DNA of 29,243 bases from contig JAEYAL010000013.1 in assembly GCA_023404805.1 (NCBI GenBank), forward strand, positions 1-29,243, given 5' to 3'. The notes under the pieces are model-generated. The model worked only from the letters and a program-made list of their open reading frames with translations. It made no database searches and was not told the DNA's origin. This stretch comes from Actinomycetes bacterium. Lineage in GTDB: Bacteria; Actinomycetota; Thermoleophilia; Solirubrobacterales; Solirubrobacteraceae. Position numbers and translations under genes: made by a program. The stretch's first letter is position 1; every line of letters starts with the position of its first letter. This document shows, piece after piece, positions 6,919 through 15,040 of the stretch.

Positions 6919-9660
6919 ATGCTTGTCCCGTCCGCTTCACCCACCTTGTTGGCAGCCGCCCTTCACGCCGCAGGCGGCAAGGGCGCGCAGCTGCTCCAGC
7001 TCCGCAGCGCCGGGTTCAGCGTGCCGGCGTTCGGCGTCGTCGACGCCGGGGTTCTGGACCGCCTGCTCGATGCTGCTGGGCTGCGCAGCGCGATCGACGC
7101 GGCCCTGGTCGGGCTGACGGTCGACTCAGCCACTGCGGCAGCCGACGAGATCCGCCGCATCATCACCACCGCGGCTGTCGACGTCGACGCGCAGCGCGCG
7201 ATCGCCGCCGCCTACGACGACGCGGGCGCCGCACAGGTCGCGGTGCGCTCGTCGGCCATCGGCGAGGACGGCGCCGACCACTCCTTCGCCGGCCAGGGAA
7301 GCTCGTTCCTGCACGTGAGCGGGCTCGACGCGGTCACGCGCTCCGTCGCCGAGTGCTGGGCCTCCGCGTGGTCGGCCCGCGCGCTCACCTACCGCCTGCT
7401 GCAGCAGCTCCCCACCGAAGGGATCCGCACTGCCGTCGTCATCCAGTCGATGGTCGAAAGCGGCGTGAGCGGCGTGCTCTTCACCGTCAACCCCATCAGC
7501 GGCAGCGTCGACGAGCTTGTCTTGAGCGCGGTCTACGGCCTCGGCGAGGGCCTCGTCTCTGGCCAGGTCGACGCCGACACCATCACCTTGCGCAAGCGCG
7601 ACGGCGCCGTGGTGTCGACGCAGCTCGGCGAGAAGGAGCAGCGCTTCGAGCGCTCGCCGGATGGCCACGGGATCACGGCCGTGCCCGAGACGTCCGAGCG
7701 CCGCGCAGCCCAGGCGCTCGCGCCCGCGCAGATCGCCGAGCTCTACCGCGCCGGCCTCGCGCTCCAAGCGCATTTCGGCGCCCCGCAGGACGTCGAGTGG
7801 GGCTTCGCCGGCGGCCGCCTCTGGATCTTCCAGTCGCGGCCCGTCACCTCGGTCGCCGCGCCGCGCTCGTCGACCGCCCCTGCGCCGGGCCGCCACACGC
7901 GCCTCTGGGACAACGCGAACGTCGTCGAGAACTTCGGCGACGTCACCGCGCCGCTCACGTTCAGCTTCGCGAACCACGTCTACGGCGTGGTCTACCTCGC
8001 TTACTGCCGCGAGCTGGGCGTGCCCGCCGCGCAGCTGCAGCGGATGCGCCCGTGGACCGAGCACCTGCTCGGCCAGTTCGACGGGCGCGTCTACTACAAC
8101 GTCCTCAACTGGTACATGGTCGTGCGGCTCGTGCCGCTGTGGAAGGTCCAGCAGAAGGTGCTCGCCGCGACGGCCGGCATCCGCGAGACGCCCGACGACA
8201 TCGGCGAGGCGCAGCGCCCGATGCGCCATCTGCCGCGGCCGATCGAGCGCGCCGTGCACCTCAAGACGGCCGTGACCTTCGCCCGGCGGTTCCTCACCGC
8301 CGGCCGCACGACCCGCACGTTCCTGGCCGACTTCAACGAAGCGCACGCCGACTTCGAGCGGATGGACCTGGGCGGCATCCCGGCACACGAAGCGTGGGCG
8401 GCGTACGAAGACCTCGAGCGCTCGATGGCCGAGCGCTGGGGCCCGACCGCCGTGCTCGACGCCGTGATCAGCCTGTCGCTCGGCGTGCTCTACGGCCTCA
8501 CCCAGAAGTGGCTGCCGGACGCGCCCGAGTGGTTCCTCTGGCAGGCCGTGAAGGTCGACTCCGGCGAGGTCGAATCGGCGCTGCCGCCCGAGCGCCTGAC
8601 GGCCATCGCGAGCCGGATCAAGGACGACGCCGCGCTCACCGCGCTCGTCACGGACACCGACCCGGGCGAGCTGCGCGCCGCGCTCGATGCCAGCACCCTG
8701 CCGGGCGCCCCCTGGCTCGCCGGCGAGCTCGACCGCTACCTCAGCGACTTCGGCGACCGCGCGCTCAACGAGATGAAGCTCGAGGCGCCCGACCTGCGTG
8801 ACGACCCGACCCAGGCGTGGCTGATGCTCGTCGACGCGGTGAAGCTCCCGGCCCAGCCGAGCGCCGGCGGCAAGGGCACCGCGCAGGACCGCAGCGCCGA
8901 TGAGTGGCTCGCCGGAAAGCTGAACCTGCCGCAGCGCGCGGTCTACGGGTTGATGCGCCGCAAGGTGCAGGCTTCGCTCACGCACCGCGAGAGCGTGCGG
9001 TTCGCCCGGTCGCGCGCGTTCGCGGTCGTGCGCCGGCTGCTGCGGGCCGTCGGGGAGGACTTCGCGCGGAAGGGTCTGATCGACGCCCCGCGCGACGTCT
9101 ACTTCCTGCGCCTGGAGGAGCTGCGCGGCGTGTTCCACGGCAGCACCGACCAAGGCGAGCTGCGCGGGCTCGTCGCCCTGCGGCGCGAGCGTGAAGCGGA
9201 GCAGCGGGCCCACAGCGCCCCGCCCGCCCGCTTCTACACGCAGGGCCTGCCGCAGCGCGGGCCCTACGTCGAGGACGTCCCGGTCGAGGACGGCCCGAGA
9301 GGCCTGGTCGACGGCGTCCTGCACGGCCGCCCCTCCTGCCCGGGCGTGGTCGAGGCGCCCGCGCGGGTCGTCGACTCGCCCCGCGACGTGAGCGGCTGCG
9401 TCCTGGTGGCCTACCGCACCGATCCCGGCTGGGTCGGCGCGCTCTCCTCGGCCTCGGCGCTGCTGATCGAGCGCGGCAGCCCGCTGACGCACGTCGCCGT
9501 CGTCGCCCGCGAGCTCGACATCCCGACGGTGGTGCAGATCCCGGGCCTGACGGCCGTGGTCGCCTCGGGCATGCAGCTGAGGGTCGATGGCGCGGCCGGA
9601 ACCGCAAAGATCCTGTCCCGTCCCACGTCCACCCCAGACGCCGCGGAGGCCACATCGTGA
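6919..9660 (+). CDS. PEP-synthase-like phosphotransferase (RPH/PigC-type architecture)
   Basis: A 913-aa protein, first gene of the operon. Residues ~15-308 are a PPDK/PEP-synthase ATP-grasp domain: GGKGAQLLQLRSAGFSVPAF, VAVRSSAIGEDGADHSFAGQ, SGVLFTVNPISG and the closing FQSRPVT. A ~500-residue middle region follows. The C-terminus is the swivelling phosphohistidine domain, with catalytic H858 in GSPLTHVAVVARELDIP. The PEP/pyruvate-binding TIM barrel of true PEP synthase is missing. That layout is known for rifampin phosphotransferase (RPH) and for the PigC/TamQ condensing enzymes of prodigiosin/tambjamine synthesis: ATP gives AMP plus Pi, and the His carries phosphate to a small molecule. 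The substrate is unknown; in this operon a pathway intermediate is more likely than a drug. The ATG at 6919 is chosen just upstream of the domain; an in-frame GTG near 6895 is an alternative. Its 3' end overlaps the next GTG (GTGA). Confidence 0.85.
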   Translation: MLVPSASPTLLAAALHAAGGKGAQLLQLRSAGFSVPAFGVVDAGVLDRLLDAAGLRSAIDAALVGLTVDSATAAADEIRRIITTAAVDVDAQRAIAAAYDDAGAAQVAVRSSAIGEDGADHSFAGQGSSFLHVSGLDAVTRSVAECWASAWSARALTYRLLQQLPTEGIRTAVVIQSMVESGVSGVLFTVNPISGSVDELVLSAVYGLGEGLVSGQVDADTITLRKRDGAVVSTQLGEKEQRFERSPDGHGITAVPETSERRAAQALAPAQIAELYRAGLALQAHFGAPQDVEWGFAGGRLWIFQSRPVTSVAAPRSSTAPAPGRHTRLWDNANVVENFGDVTAPLTFSFANHVYGVVYLAYCRELGVPAAQLQRMRPWTEHLLGQFDGRVYYNVLNWYMVVRLVPLWKVQQKVLAATAGIRETPDDIGEAQRPMRHLPRPIERAVHLKTAVTFARRFLTAGRTTRTFLADFNEAHADFERMDLGGIPAHEAWAAYEDLERSMAERWGPTAVLDAVISLSLGVLYGLTQKWLPDAPEWFLWQAVKVDSGEVESALPPERLTAIASRIKDDAALTALVTDTDPGELRAALDASTLPGAPWLAGELDRYLSDFGDRALNEMKLEAPDLRDDPTQAWLMLVDAVKLPAQPSAGGKGTAQDRSADEWLAGKLNLPQRAVYGLMRRKVQASLTHRESVRFARSRAFAVVRRLLRAVGEDFARKGLIDAPRDVYFLRLEELRGVFHGSTDQGELRGLVALRREREAEQRAHSAPPARFYTQGLPQRGPYVEDVPVEDGPRGLVDGVLHGRPSCPGVVEAPARVVDSPRDVSGCVLVAYRTDPGWVGALSSASALLIERGSPLTHVAVVARELDIPTVVQIPGLTAVVASGMQLRVDGAAGTAKILSRPTSTPDAAEATS

Positions 9661-10745
9661 CCGCGCCGACCACCATGGGCCAGCGAGCCAGCCGGCTCGA
9701 AACCCGCCTGCAGGGCTACCACGGGCAGGGGCTCGCGGATGTCTTGGAGCTGCTTGATTACCTCCGCGACGAGGGCGACACGGTGATCGCCGGCGGCTCG
9801 TTGTCGATCGACCAAGGCAACGCGTTCAGCGACCTCGACGTCGTGATCGTCGGGCCGACGGTGAACTCGTCGGCGGTGCCGCTCGAGCACTGGGTCGGCT
9901 CGCTGCGCGTCGACGCCTGGACGCGCTCCACCGCCGACATCGAAGCGCTGTACGCGCAGGCCGAAGCGGCGCTGGCATCGGACGGCCCGATGGTCGGCGA
10001 GTTCGGCACGACCGCGCAGGAGCAGCAGCTCAAGCTGCTCCACCGCATCGCCTTCGGGGTCGTCGTCGAAGGCGAGGCAGTTCGCCCGACGCCGTCTGGG
10101 CGCTCCACCGAGGAGGTCGCCCGCGACCTGCTCACCCGCGAATACGCCGAGCGCGCCCGGGAGTCGCTGGTCGTCGCCGGGCTCGCGCACGCCGCCGGCA
10201 GCGACCTGACTGCCGCCACCGTCGTGCGGATGGGCGTCGAGGAGGCGCTGCACGCGGTGCTCCACGCCCGCGGGATGCCGTTCTCGGGCGACAAGTGGCT
10301 CGCCGAGCAGGTTCAGGCCTTCCCCGAGCTCCACGCGCTGCACGACCAGGTCAGCCAGCTGCCGGCCAAGGGCCAGCCCCTTGCGCCGTACACCGAGCAT
10401 GCGCTCGCGCTCGGCAGCGAGCTGCTGGGCGTCGACCTCTCGCTCGCCGCGCTCGGGCCAGACCTCGCCTGGGAGCACGAGGAGCTGACCCTGGTGCCGA
10501 TCGCCAAGCGGCGCCTGCTCACGAGCGAGCTGCACGGCACCGGCTGGGAGCTCGAACCCGAGGAGGCCGAGCTGTGGGAGCGCCTGGCGGCGAGCGCCGC
10601 CGGCGGCGCCTTCGACCACCCCACCGGCGACCCGGCAGCCGAGGCGTTCCTGCTGCGGATGTACGAGGTCGGGATGGTCCGGCTGAAGTGGAAGCGCGGC
10701 CTGCCGCTCTCAGCGCTGGACCTTGACCTCGGAGGCGCCCGGTGA
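9657..10745 (+). CDS. Nucleotidyltransferase-fold protein
   Basis: A 362-aa protein whose N-terminal part has the polymerase-beta-like nucleotidyltransferase motif GGSLSIDQGNAFSDLDVVIVG (residues ~42-62), i.e. GS followed by DxD with the D-L-D pair positioned for metal binding. The remaining ~250 residues are predominantly helical, as in kanamycin-nucleotidyltransferase-like proteins. It may transfer a nucleotidyl group to a pathway metabolite, or be a degenerate scaffold; no acceptor can be named. The GTG start at 9657 overlaps the preceding stop, with a strong GCGGAGG ribosome site 7 nt upstream; its own stop overlaps the next GTG. Confidence 0.65.
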   Translation: MTAPTTMGQRASRLETRLQGYHGQGLADVLELLDYLRDEGDTVIAGGSLSIDQGNAFSDLDVVIVGPTVNSSAVPLEHWVGSLRVDAWTRSTADIEALYAQAEAALASDGPMVGEFGTTAQEQQLKLLHRIAFGVVVEGEAVRPTPSGRSTEEVARDLLTREYAERARESLVVAGLAHAAGSDLTAATVVRMGVEEALHAVLHARGMPFSGDKWLAEQVQAFPELHALHDQVSQLPAKGQPLAPYTEHALALGSELLGVDLSLAALGPDLAWEHEELTLVPIAKRRLLTSELHGTGWELEPEEAELWERLAASAAGGAFDHPTGDPAAEAFLLRMYEVGMVRLKWKRGLPLSALDLDLGGAR

Positions 10746-11242
10746 AGCAGATCGAAGGCGACATCCGCCGCTACGCGTTCACCCAGGGCCACGCCTTCTG
10801 GCACATGGCGATGCCGGTGCCTGCGCTGCTCGAAGATGCCCGCGGCGCCCATGCCGACGGCCAGCTCGGCCTGCTCCGCCACACCTCCCGCAACCTCGGG
10901 TTGGTCTGCGCGGTCACGCTGGCCTACGTCGAGCGCGACGGGCGCCCCGCCCCCGCGCTGCACGCCCGCGCCGCCTGGGCGCTGCGGCTGATCGCCGGCC
11001 ATCCGCTGGCCGAGGACTGCGAGGCGCTGATCCGCGGCGACCGCACGCTGGCCCTCGATGAGCTGCTCGAGCGCTGCGTAGCCCTGACCGATGCGATCGA
11101 CGCGATCGTCGGACGCACGCCGCATCCGATGTCGGCCGAGGGCTACTTCCCTTCGCTGGCACTGCTACGCGACTACTTGCGACTGGCCGAATCGGTCGGC
11201 GAAAAGGGGTTTCTGCCCCGCGAATGGGGAGGCAACGCCTGA
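10742..11242 (+). CDS. Unknown helical protein in the operon
   Basis: 166 aa, starting at GTG 10742 (GTGA overlap) and ending in TGATG shared with the next start. I do not recognise a family. The sequence is almost entirely helix-forming, with no membrane segment, no signal peptide and no cysteine-rich motif. There are conserved-looking aromatic/His clusters near the N-terminus (RRYAFTQGHAFWHM), where R-x6-H vaguely recalls HEPN proteins; that is weak. Its position directly after an NTase-fold gene makes a physical partnership plausible (NTase plus helical partner pairs are common). Confidence 0.6.
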   Translation: MKQIEGDIRRYAFTQGHAFWHMAMPVPALLEDARGAHADGQLGLLRHTSRNLGLVCAVTLAYVERDGRPAPALHARAAWALRLIAGHPLAEDCEALIRGDRTLALDELLERCVALTDAIDAIVGRTPHPMSAEGYFPSLALLRDYLRLAESVGEKGFLPREWGGNA

Positions 11243-11700
11243 TGCCCAGCGTGACGCTCGACGTCGAGATCCAGGCCGATGCCGACCGCGTCTGGGCGGC
11301 CGTCGTCGATGTCGAGCGCTACCCGGCGGTAATGGACCACGTCCGCTGGTCGCGCATCGACTCGGTCGAGTCCGAGGCTAAGCGCCACACCGCGTGGTCG
11401 ATCGTCCTCAAGGGCTCGATCCTCGAATGGGAGGAGAACGAGTACCTCGACCATGAAGCGCGCGTGATGCGCTTTGAGCAGACCGCTGGCGACATGGACG
11501 TGTTCACGGGCTCGTGGACGGTGACCGAGCGCGGACCCGGGCTGACGCACGTGGTGCTCGTCATCGAGTTCGAGATCGGCATCCCGCTGCTGGCCGACAT
11601 GCTCAACCCCGTCGCCATCCGGGCCCTGCGCAGCAACTGCAACGACATGCTGATGGGTGTGGAGCGCGAGGCGCTCGCCGCCGCTGGAGCCATCGGCTGA
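11242..11700 (+). CDS. SRPBCC / polyketide cyclase-like protein
   Basis: A 152-aa START/SRPBCC-fold protein. The pattern is typical: beta-strand VTLDVEIQADADRVWAAVVDVERYPAVMDHVRWSRI, a central strand series, and a long C-terminal helix (LADMLNPVAIRALRSNCNDMLMGVEREALA). The family binds hydrophobic ligands in a deep cavity and includes aromatase/cyclases and lipid-binding proteins. Here it may cyclise or carry a lipidic intermediate. The start at 11242 (TGATG overlap with the previous stop, GGGGAGG upstream) is preferred to the longer in-frame GTG-type start at 11224. Confidence 0.72.
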   Translation: MPSVTLDVEIQADADRVWAAVVDVERYPAVMDHVRWSRIDSVESEAKRHTAWSIVLKGSILEWEENEYLDHEARVMRFEQTAGDMDVFTGSWTVTERGPGLTHVVLVIEFEIGIPLLADMLNPVAIRALRSNCNDMLMGVEREALAAAGAIG

Positions 11701-11704
11701 CGCG

Positions 11705-13030
11705 ATGACGGCGGACGGCCTCCCCATCGACGCGCCCGGTACTGCGAGCTCCAGCGAGCGCGCCGGCACCGGCGCCGACGCCGTCTTCGGGGCGTACCGC
11801 GACCACGGCTCGCCGGGCATCGCGCTCGCCGCCCGCCTGCTTGGCCGCTCGGCCTACGAGGTGGAGGCCGACGGCGCCGTCGTGCGCCTCAGCGACGGCC
11901 GCGAGCTGATCGACCTGGGGTCGTATGCCGTGAACCTGCTCGGCCACCGGCACCCCGCGGTCGTCGCGGCGTGCCACGCGCAGCTCGACCGCCTGCCGGT
12001 CTCCACCCGCTCGCTGGCCAACGCGGAGACGTCCGCGCTGATGGGTGAGCTCGCGGCCCGCGCCGGGGCGCCGCTCGACCGCGTCTGGCTTGGGACCAAC
12101 GGCTCCGACGCCGTCGAGGCTGCGCTCAAGCTCGCGCGCCGCGGCACCGGCCGTCCGCGCGTGCTGGCGGCGCAGGGCGGCTTCCACGGCAAGTCGCTCG
12201 GCGCGCTTGCCGCGACGGCCAACCCGCTCTTCCGCACCGGTGTCGAATCGGCCCTGGCGCCCGTCACGCACCTCGATCCGGCAGACGCTGGCGCCGTCGC
12301 CCGCGAGGCCGCGGCCGGCGATGTCGCCGCGCTCGTCTTCGAACCGATCCAGGGCGAGTCCGGCGTCCGCGTGCTCGACACCGAGGTGCTGCGGCAATGG
12401 GCGGCCGACGCGCGCGCCGCCGGCGTCTTCGTGATCGCCGACGAGATCCAGTGCGGCCTGGGCCGCTGCGGCCCGTTCTCGGTCGCGGTCGACGCCGGGC
12501 TGGAACCGGACGCGGTCCTGTTCGGCAAGCCGCTCGGCGGCGGCGTGATGCCGCTCAGCGCGATGGTCTCCACCACCGGCTTCTACACGCCGCTGCTGAA
12601 GGACGCCACCTTCCACACGGTCACCTTCGCGGGGAACCCCCTGGCCTGCGCCGCGGGCCGGGCCGCGCTGCGCGCGCTGGCTGCGCTGGAGGGCGAGGGC
12701 GTCCGGATCGCCACGGCCTTCGAGACCCAGCTCGGGCTGCTCGCCGAGGCGTACCCGCAGGTCGTGGCTGGCGTGCGCGGCCGCGGGCTGCTGTGGGGGC
12801 TGGAGCTCCAATCGGCCGCGCTGGCCGGCGAGCTCCTGCTGTTCCTCGCCGAGCACGGCATCGTCGCGTCGCCATGCCTCAGCGCGCCGACGGTCGTCCG
12901 GCTCTGCGGGTCGCTGGTCCTCACCGACGCGCAGCTGCAGACGGCGTTTGCGGCGATCGGCCGCGCACTGGCGGCCTGCCAGGCCGTGGTCGAAGCCGAC
13001 CTCGCCGAGGAGGCGTCATGGAGCTCGTGA
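11705..13030 (+). CDS. Class III (acetylornithine/putrescine-type) aminotransferase
   Basis: A 441-aa PLP enzyme of fold type I, class III. Signatures: YAVNLLGHRHPAVVAA near the N-terminus, GSDAVEAALKLAR, GGFHGKSLGALAATANP, FEPIQGESGVRV, the DEIQCGLGR aspartate motif, and the PLP lysine K275 in LFGKPLGGGVMPLSAM. Class III enzymes use terminal aldehydes/amines such as omega-amino acids, ornithine and fatty aldehydes. Given the reductase, ACP and acyl-AMP ligase downstream, amination of a pathway aldehyde is the likely job (inference). ATG at 11705 is 4 nt after the previous stop. The 3' end overlaps the next gene by 13 nt. Confidence 0.88.
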   Translation: MTADGLPIDAPGTASSSERAGTGADAVFGAYRDHGSPGIALAARLLGRSAYEVEADGAVVRLSDGRELIDLGSYAVNLLGHRHPAVVAACHAQLDRLPVSTRSLANAETSALMGELAARAGAPLDRVWLGTNGSDAVEAALKLARRGTGRPRVLAAQGGFHGKSLGALAATANPLFRTGVESALAPVTHLDPADAGAVAREAAAGDVAALVFEPIQGESGVRVLDTEVLRQWAADARAAGVFVIADEIQCGLGRCGPFSVAVDAGLEPDAVLFGKPLGGGVMPLSAMVSTTGFYTPLLKDATFHTVTFAGNPLACAAGRAALRALAALEGEGVRIATAFETQLGLLAEAYPQVVAGVRGRGLLWGLELQSAALAGELLLFLAEHGIVASPCLSAPTVVRLCGSLVLTDAQLQTAFAAIGRALAACQAVVEADLAEEASWSS

Positions 13031-13692
13031 CGGCCGCCGCGCAGCCGTCGTGGTTCGTCCGCGTCGAACGCTGGAGCATTGAGCGCATGCCGCGCCGGCT
13101 GCGGCTCGCGGTCCTCGGCCTGTACGCGATCGTCGTCGGCGCCGGCTATTCCCACCCCCACGCCGCGTGGGACGACGTCGCCTTCGACTGGCTGCGCGCG
13201 CAGCTGCTCGGGGCCGTCCTGATCGTGGCCTGGTTCCTGATGATCCGCACCCTCGACGATCTCGAGGACCAGGCGGAGGACGACGTCAACCACCCTGACC
13301 GCGCGCTGCAGCGCGGCGCGGTCTCGCGGCGCGACCTGCAGTGGTTCGTCGGCTTGCTCGTCGTCCTCCAGTCAGTGGTCGCCGTCCTGATCGACCGCGC
13401 GCTCGGGCATGACGCGCCTGGCCCGATCACCACCTTCTGGTTCGGCATGGCGGCCTTCCTCGCCGCGGCTGCCGTCGACTTCGGCGTGCCGCGGGCGCTC
13501 GCCGCGCGGCCCGCGCTGCGCCGGGCGCTCCGCGCTCCCGCCTCGATCCTTCCGCTGATCCTCGCCTTCTCGATCGGCTACGGCACCGTGCAGCTCGACT
13601 GGGTCACGCTCGCAGTCGTCGCGGCGGTCGCAGGTGTCGTCGCCTGGTACGACATCAGCCGCCGCCCCTCTGCTGAAGGAGCGCGCGCGTGA
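13018..13692 (+). CDS. UbiA-like membrane prenyltransferase homologue (short)
   Basis: A 224-aa integral membrane protein with about six hydrophobic helices. After TM2 it has an aspartate-rich loop RTLDDLEDQAEDDVNHPDRALQRG..S, matching the first UbiA motif (NDxxDxxxD ... RPL..G) with the Asn replaced. UbiA enzymes are usually ~280-300 aa with nine helices and a second Asp motif; here the protein stops after AWYDISRR, so the second motif is missing or reduced. It may bind prenyl-diphosphate, use another donor, or be a non-catalytic relative. It overlaps the aminotransferase gene, and its stop overlaps the GTG of the next gene. Confidence 0.6.
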   Translation: MELVTAAAQPSWFVRVERWSIERMPRRLRLAVLGLYAIVVGAGYSHPHAAWDDVAFDWLRAQLLGAVLIVAWFLMIRTLDDLEDQAEDDVNHPDRALQRGAVSRRDLQWFVGLLVVLQSVVAVLIDRALGHDAPGPITTFWFGMAAFLAAAAVDFGVPRALAARPALRRALRAPASILPLILAFSIGYGTVQLDWVTLAVVAAVAGVVAWYDISRRPSAEGARA

Positions 13693-14741
13693 GCCGCCGG
13701 ATCCTGCTCACCGGCGCCACCGGCCTCGTCGGCGCGCAGCTGCTCAGCGAGCTGCAGGGCCTGCCTGGCCTCGAGGTGGTCGGCACCAGCCGCAACGGCT
13801 CCAAGGACGGCGCCGTGATCGCGTGGGACATGGCCGCCGGGGAGATCCCCGCGCCGCTGCAGGGGCCGTGGGACGTGATCGTGAACAACGCCGCCGACGT
13901 GCGCTGGACGATGGAGCCCGCCGAGGCGCTGCGCGCGAACGTGACGACGCTCGACGGCCTCGCCGCAGTCGCCGGACCGGACACGCACGTCGTCCACGTC
14001 TCCACCGCCTACGCCACCGGCCGCACGGGCAGCGTCGAGTCGGCCGAGCTCGGCGACTACCGCAACACCTACGAGTGGTCGAAAGCCGCAGGTGAGCGGC
14101 TCGCCCGGGACCGGTTCGCGCACCTCACGACCGTGCGGCTGTCGCTGATCACCGGCCGCCGCGGCGATGGCAAAGCGGCCCGCTTCGCCGGCCTCTACGT
14201 GCTGCTGCGCGGGGTCGCGAGCAGCACGATCCCGGCGGTTCCGGCCGCGCGAGGCGCGTACTGCGACGTGATCCCGGTCGACGACTGCACGCGCGTGCTC
14301 GGCGAGCTCGCGCTGGCGCCGCCGCCGAGCGCTGGCGACCACCGCACCTTCACGGTGGCGGGAGGCACGCAGGCGCCGACCGTCGAAGTGGTCGTTCCAG
14401 CGATGGTCGACGCGCTCAACGCCTGGCGCGCGGAGCGCGGGATCGAGCCGTTCGGGCAGCCGAAGCTCATCGAGCCCGATGCGTGGGACCGGTTCTTCCT
14501 CGCCTTCGCCCGTGAGCACCTCACGCCGCGCCAGCTGCGGGCGCTCGACCTGCTCCGGGCCTACGTGCCGTACCTCCAGATCACCGAGCCGCGCGACGCC
14601 ACCCACCCGGTGACGGACGTGATGGGCACGGTCACCGCGTCGTCGACGGCGTGGTGCGACAGCTTCGCCCGGCTGGCGGCGATGCCGCCGCGGCCGTGGC
14701 AAGCCCGCAGGGACCGCGCGCCCGAGGAGGCCACCGCATGA
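13689..14741 (+). CDS. Thioester-reductase-like extended SDR
   Basis: A 350-aa NAD(P)-binding protein of the extended/atypical SDR group closest in pattern to carrier-protein thioester reductases and fatty acyl-CoA reductases. Visible: Rossmann motif LLTGATGLVGAQLL (TGxxGxxG), VNNAADVRW...NVTTLDGLAA, active-site-type VVHVSTAYATGR and YEWSKAAGE (YxxxK), then VRLSLITGRRGDG and a substrate domain. Such enzymes reduce an acyl thioester on a carrier protein to aldehyde (or alcohol). Its position next to an ACP, an acyl-AMP ligase and a class III aminotransferase supports acyl-ACP as substrate (inference). GTG start at 13689 (GTGA overlap); the stop overlaps the ACP start. Confidence 0.8.
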   Translation: MSRRILLTGATGLVGAQLLSELQGLPGLEVVGTSRNGSKDGAVIAWDMAAGEIPAPLQGPWDVIVNNAADVRWTMEPAEALRANVTTLDGLAAVAGPDTHVVHVSTAYATGRTGSVESAELGDYRNTYEWSKAAGERLARDRFAHLTTVRLSLITGRRGDGKAARFAGLYVLLRGVASSTIPAVPAARGAYCDVIPVDDCTRVLGELALAPPPSAGDHRTFTVAGGTQAPTVEVVVPAMVDALNAWRAERGIEPFGQPKLIEPDAWDRFFLAFAREHLTPRQLRALDLLRAYVPYLQITEPRDATHPVTDVMGTVTASSTAWCDSFARLAAMPPRPWQARRDRAPEEATA

Positions 14742-15040
14742 CGACGCCGCCGACCCCCCGCCCGCAGGACGCCGGCGCTGGGCTGTCCGACCGCGAGCGC
14801 ATCGACGAGCTCCTCGTCTCGCTGTGCCCGATCGATCCGCCCAGCGTGATCACCGACGACCTGCTGCTCGTGGCCGACCTCGGCTACGACTCGCTCGGCC
14901 TGCTTGAACTGGTCTCCGCGCTGGAGGTCGAGTTCGACCTCACCGAGGTCTCCGAGGAAGAGGCGCTCGAGATCGAATCCGTCGGCGACCTCCACGCACT
15001 TCTGGCCTCCACCATCGCCGCCGCTGGAGGTGCCCGATGA
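14738..15040 (+). CDS. Acyl carrier protein
   Basis: A 100-aa acidic protein with the phosphopantetheine attachment motif DLGYDSLGLLEL, serine S52, and the expected four-helix pattern (SALEVEFDLTEVSEEEALEIESVGDL). It carries acyl chains as thioesters. The ~20-residue Pro-rich N-terminal extension is unusual for a free ACP. ATG at 14738 overlaps the reductase stop and its stop overlaps the acyl-AMP ligase start (ATGA both times), so the carrier is made together with its likely loading enzyme and reductase. Confidence 0.9.
   Translation: MTTPPTPRPQDAGAGLSDRERIDELLVSLCPIDPPSVITDDLLLVADLGYDSLGLLELVSALEVEFDLTEVSEEEALEIESVGDLHALLASTIAAAGGAR

Noticed and set aside
7126..9492. Long open frame on the minus strand opposite the PEP-synthase-like gene
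   Set aside because: Typical of high-GC coding DNA; the plus-strand frame carries clear ATP-grasp and phosphohistidine motifs, the minus frame has only Arg/Ala/Gly-rich sequence.
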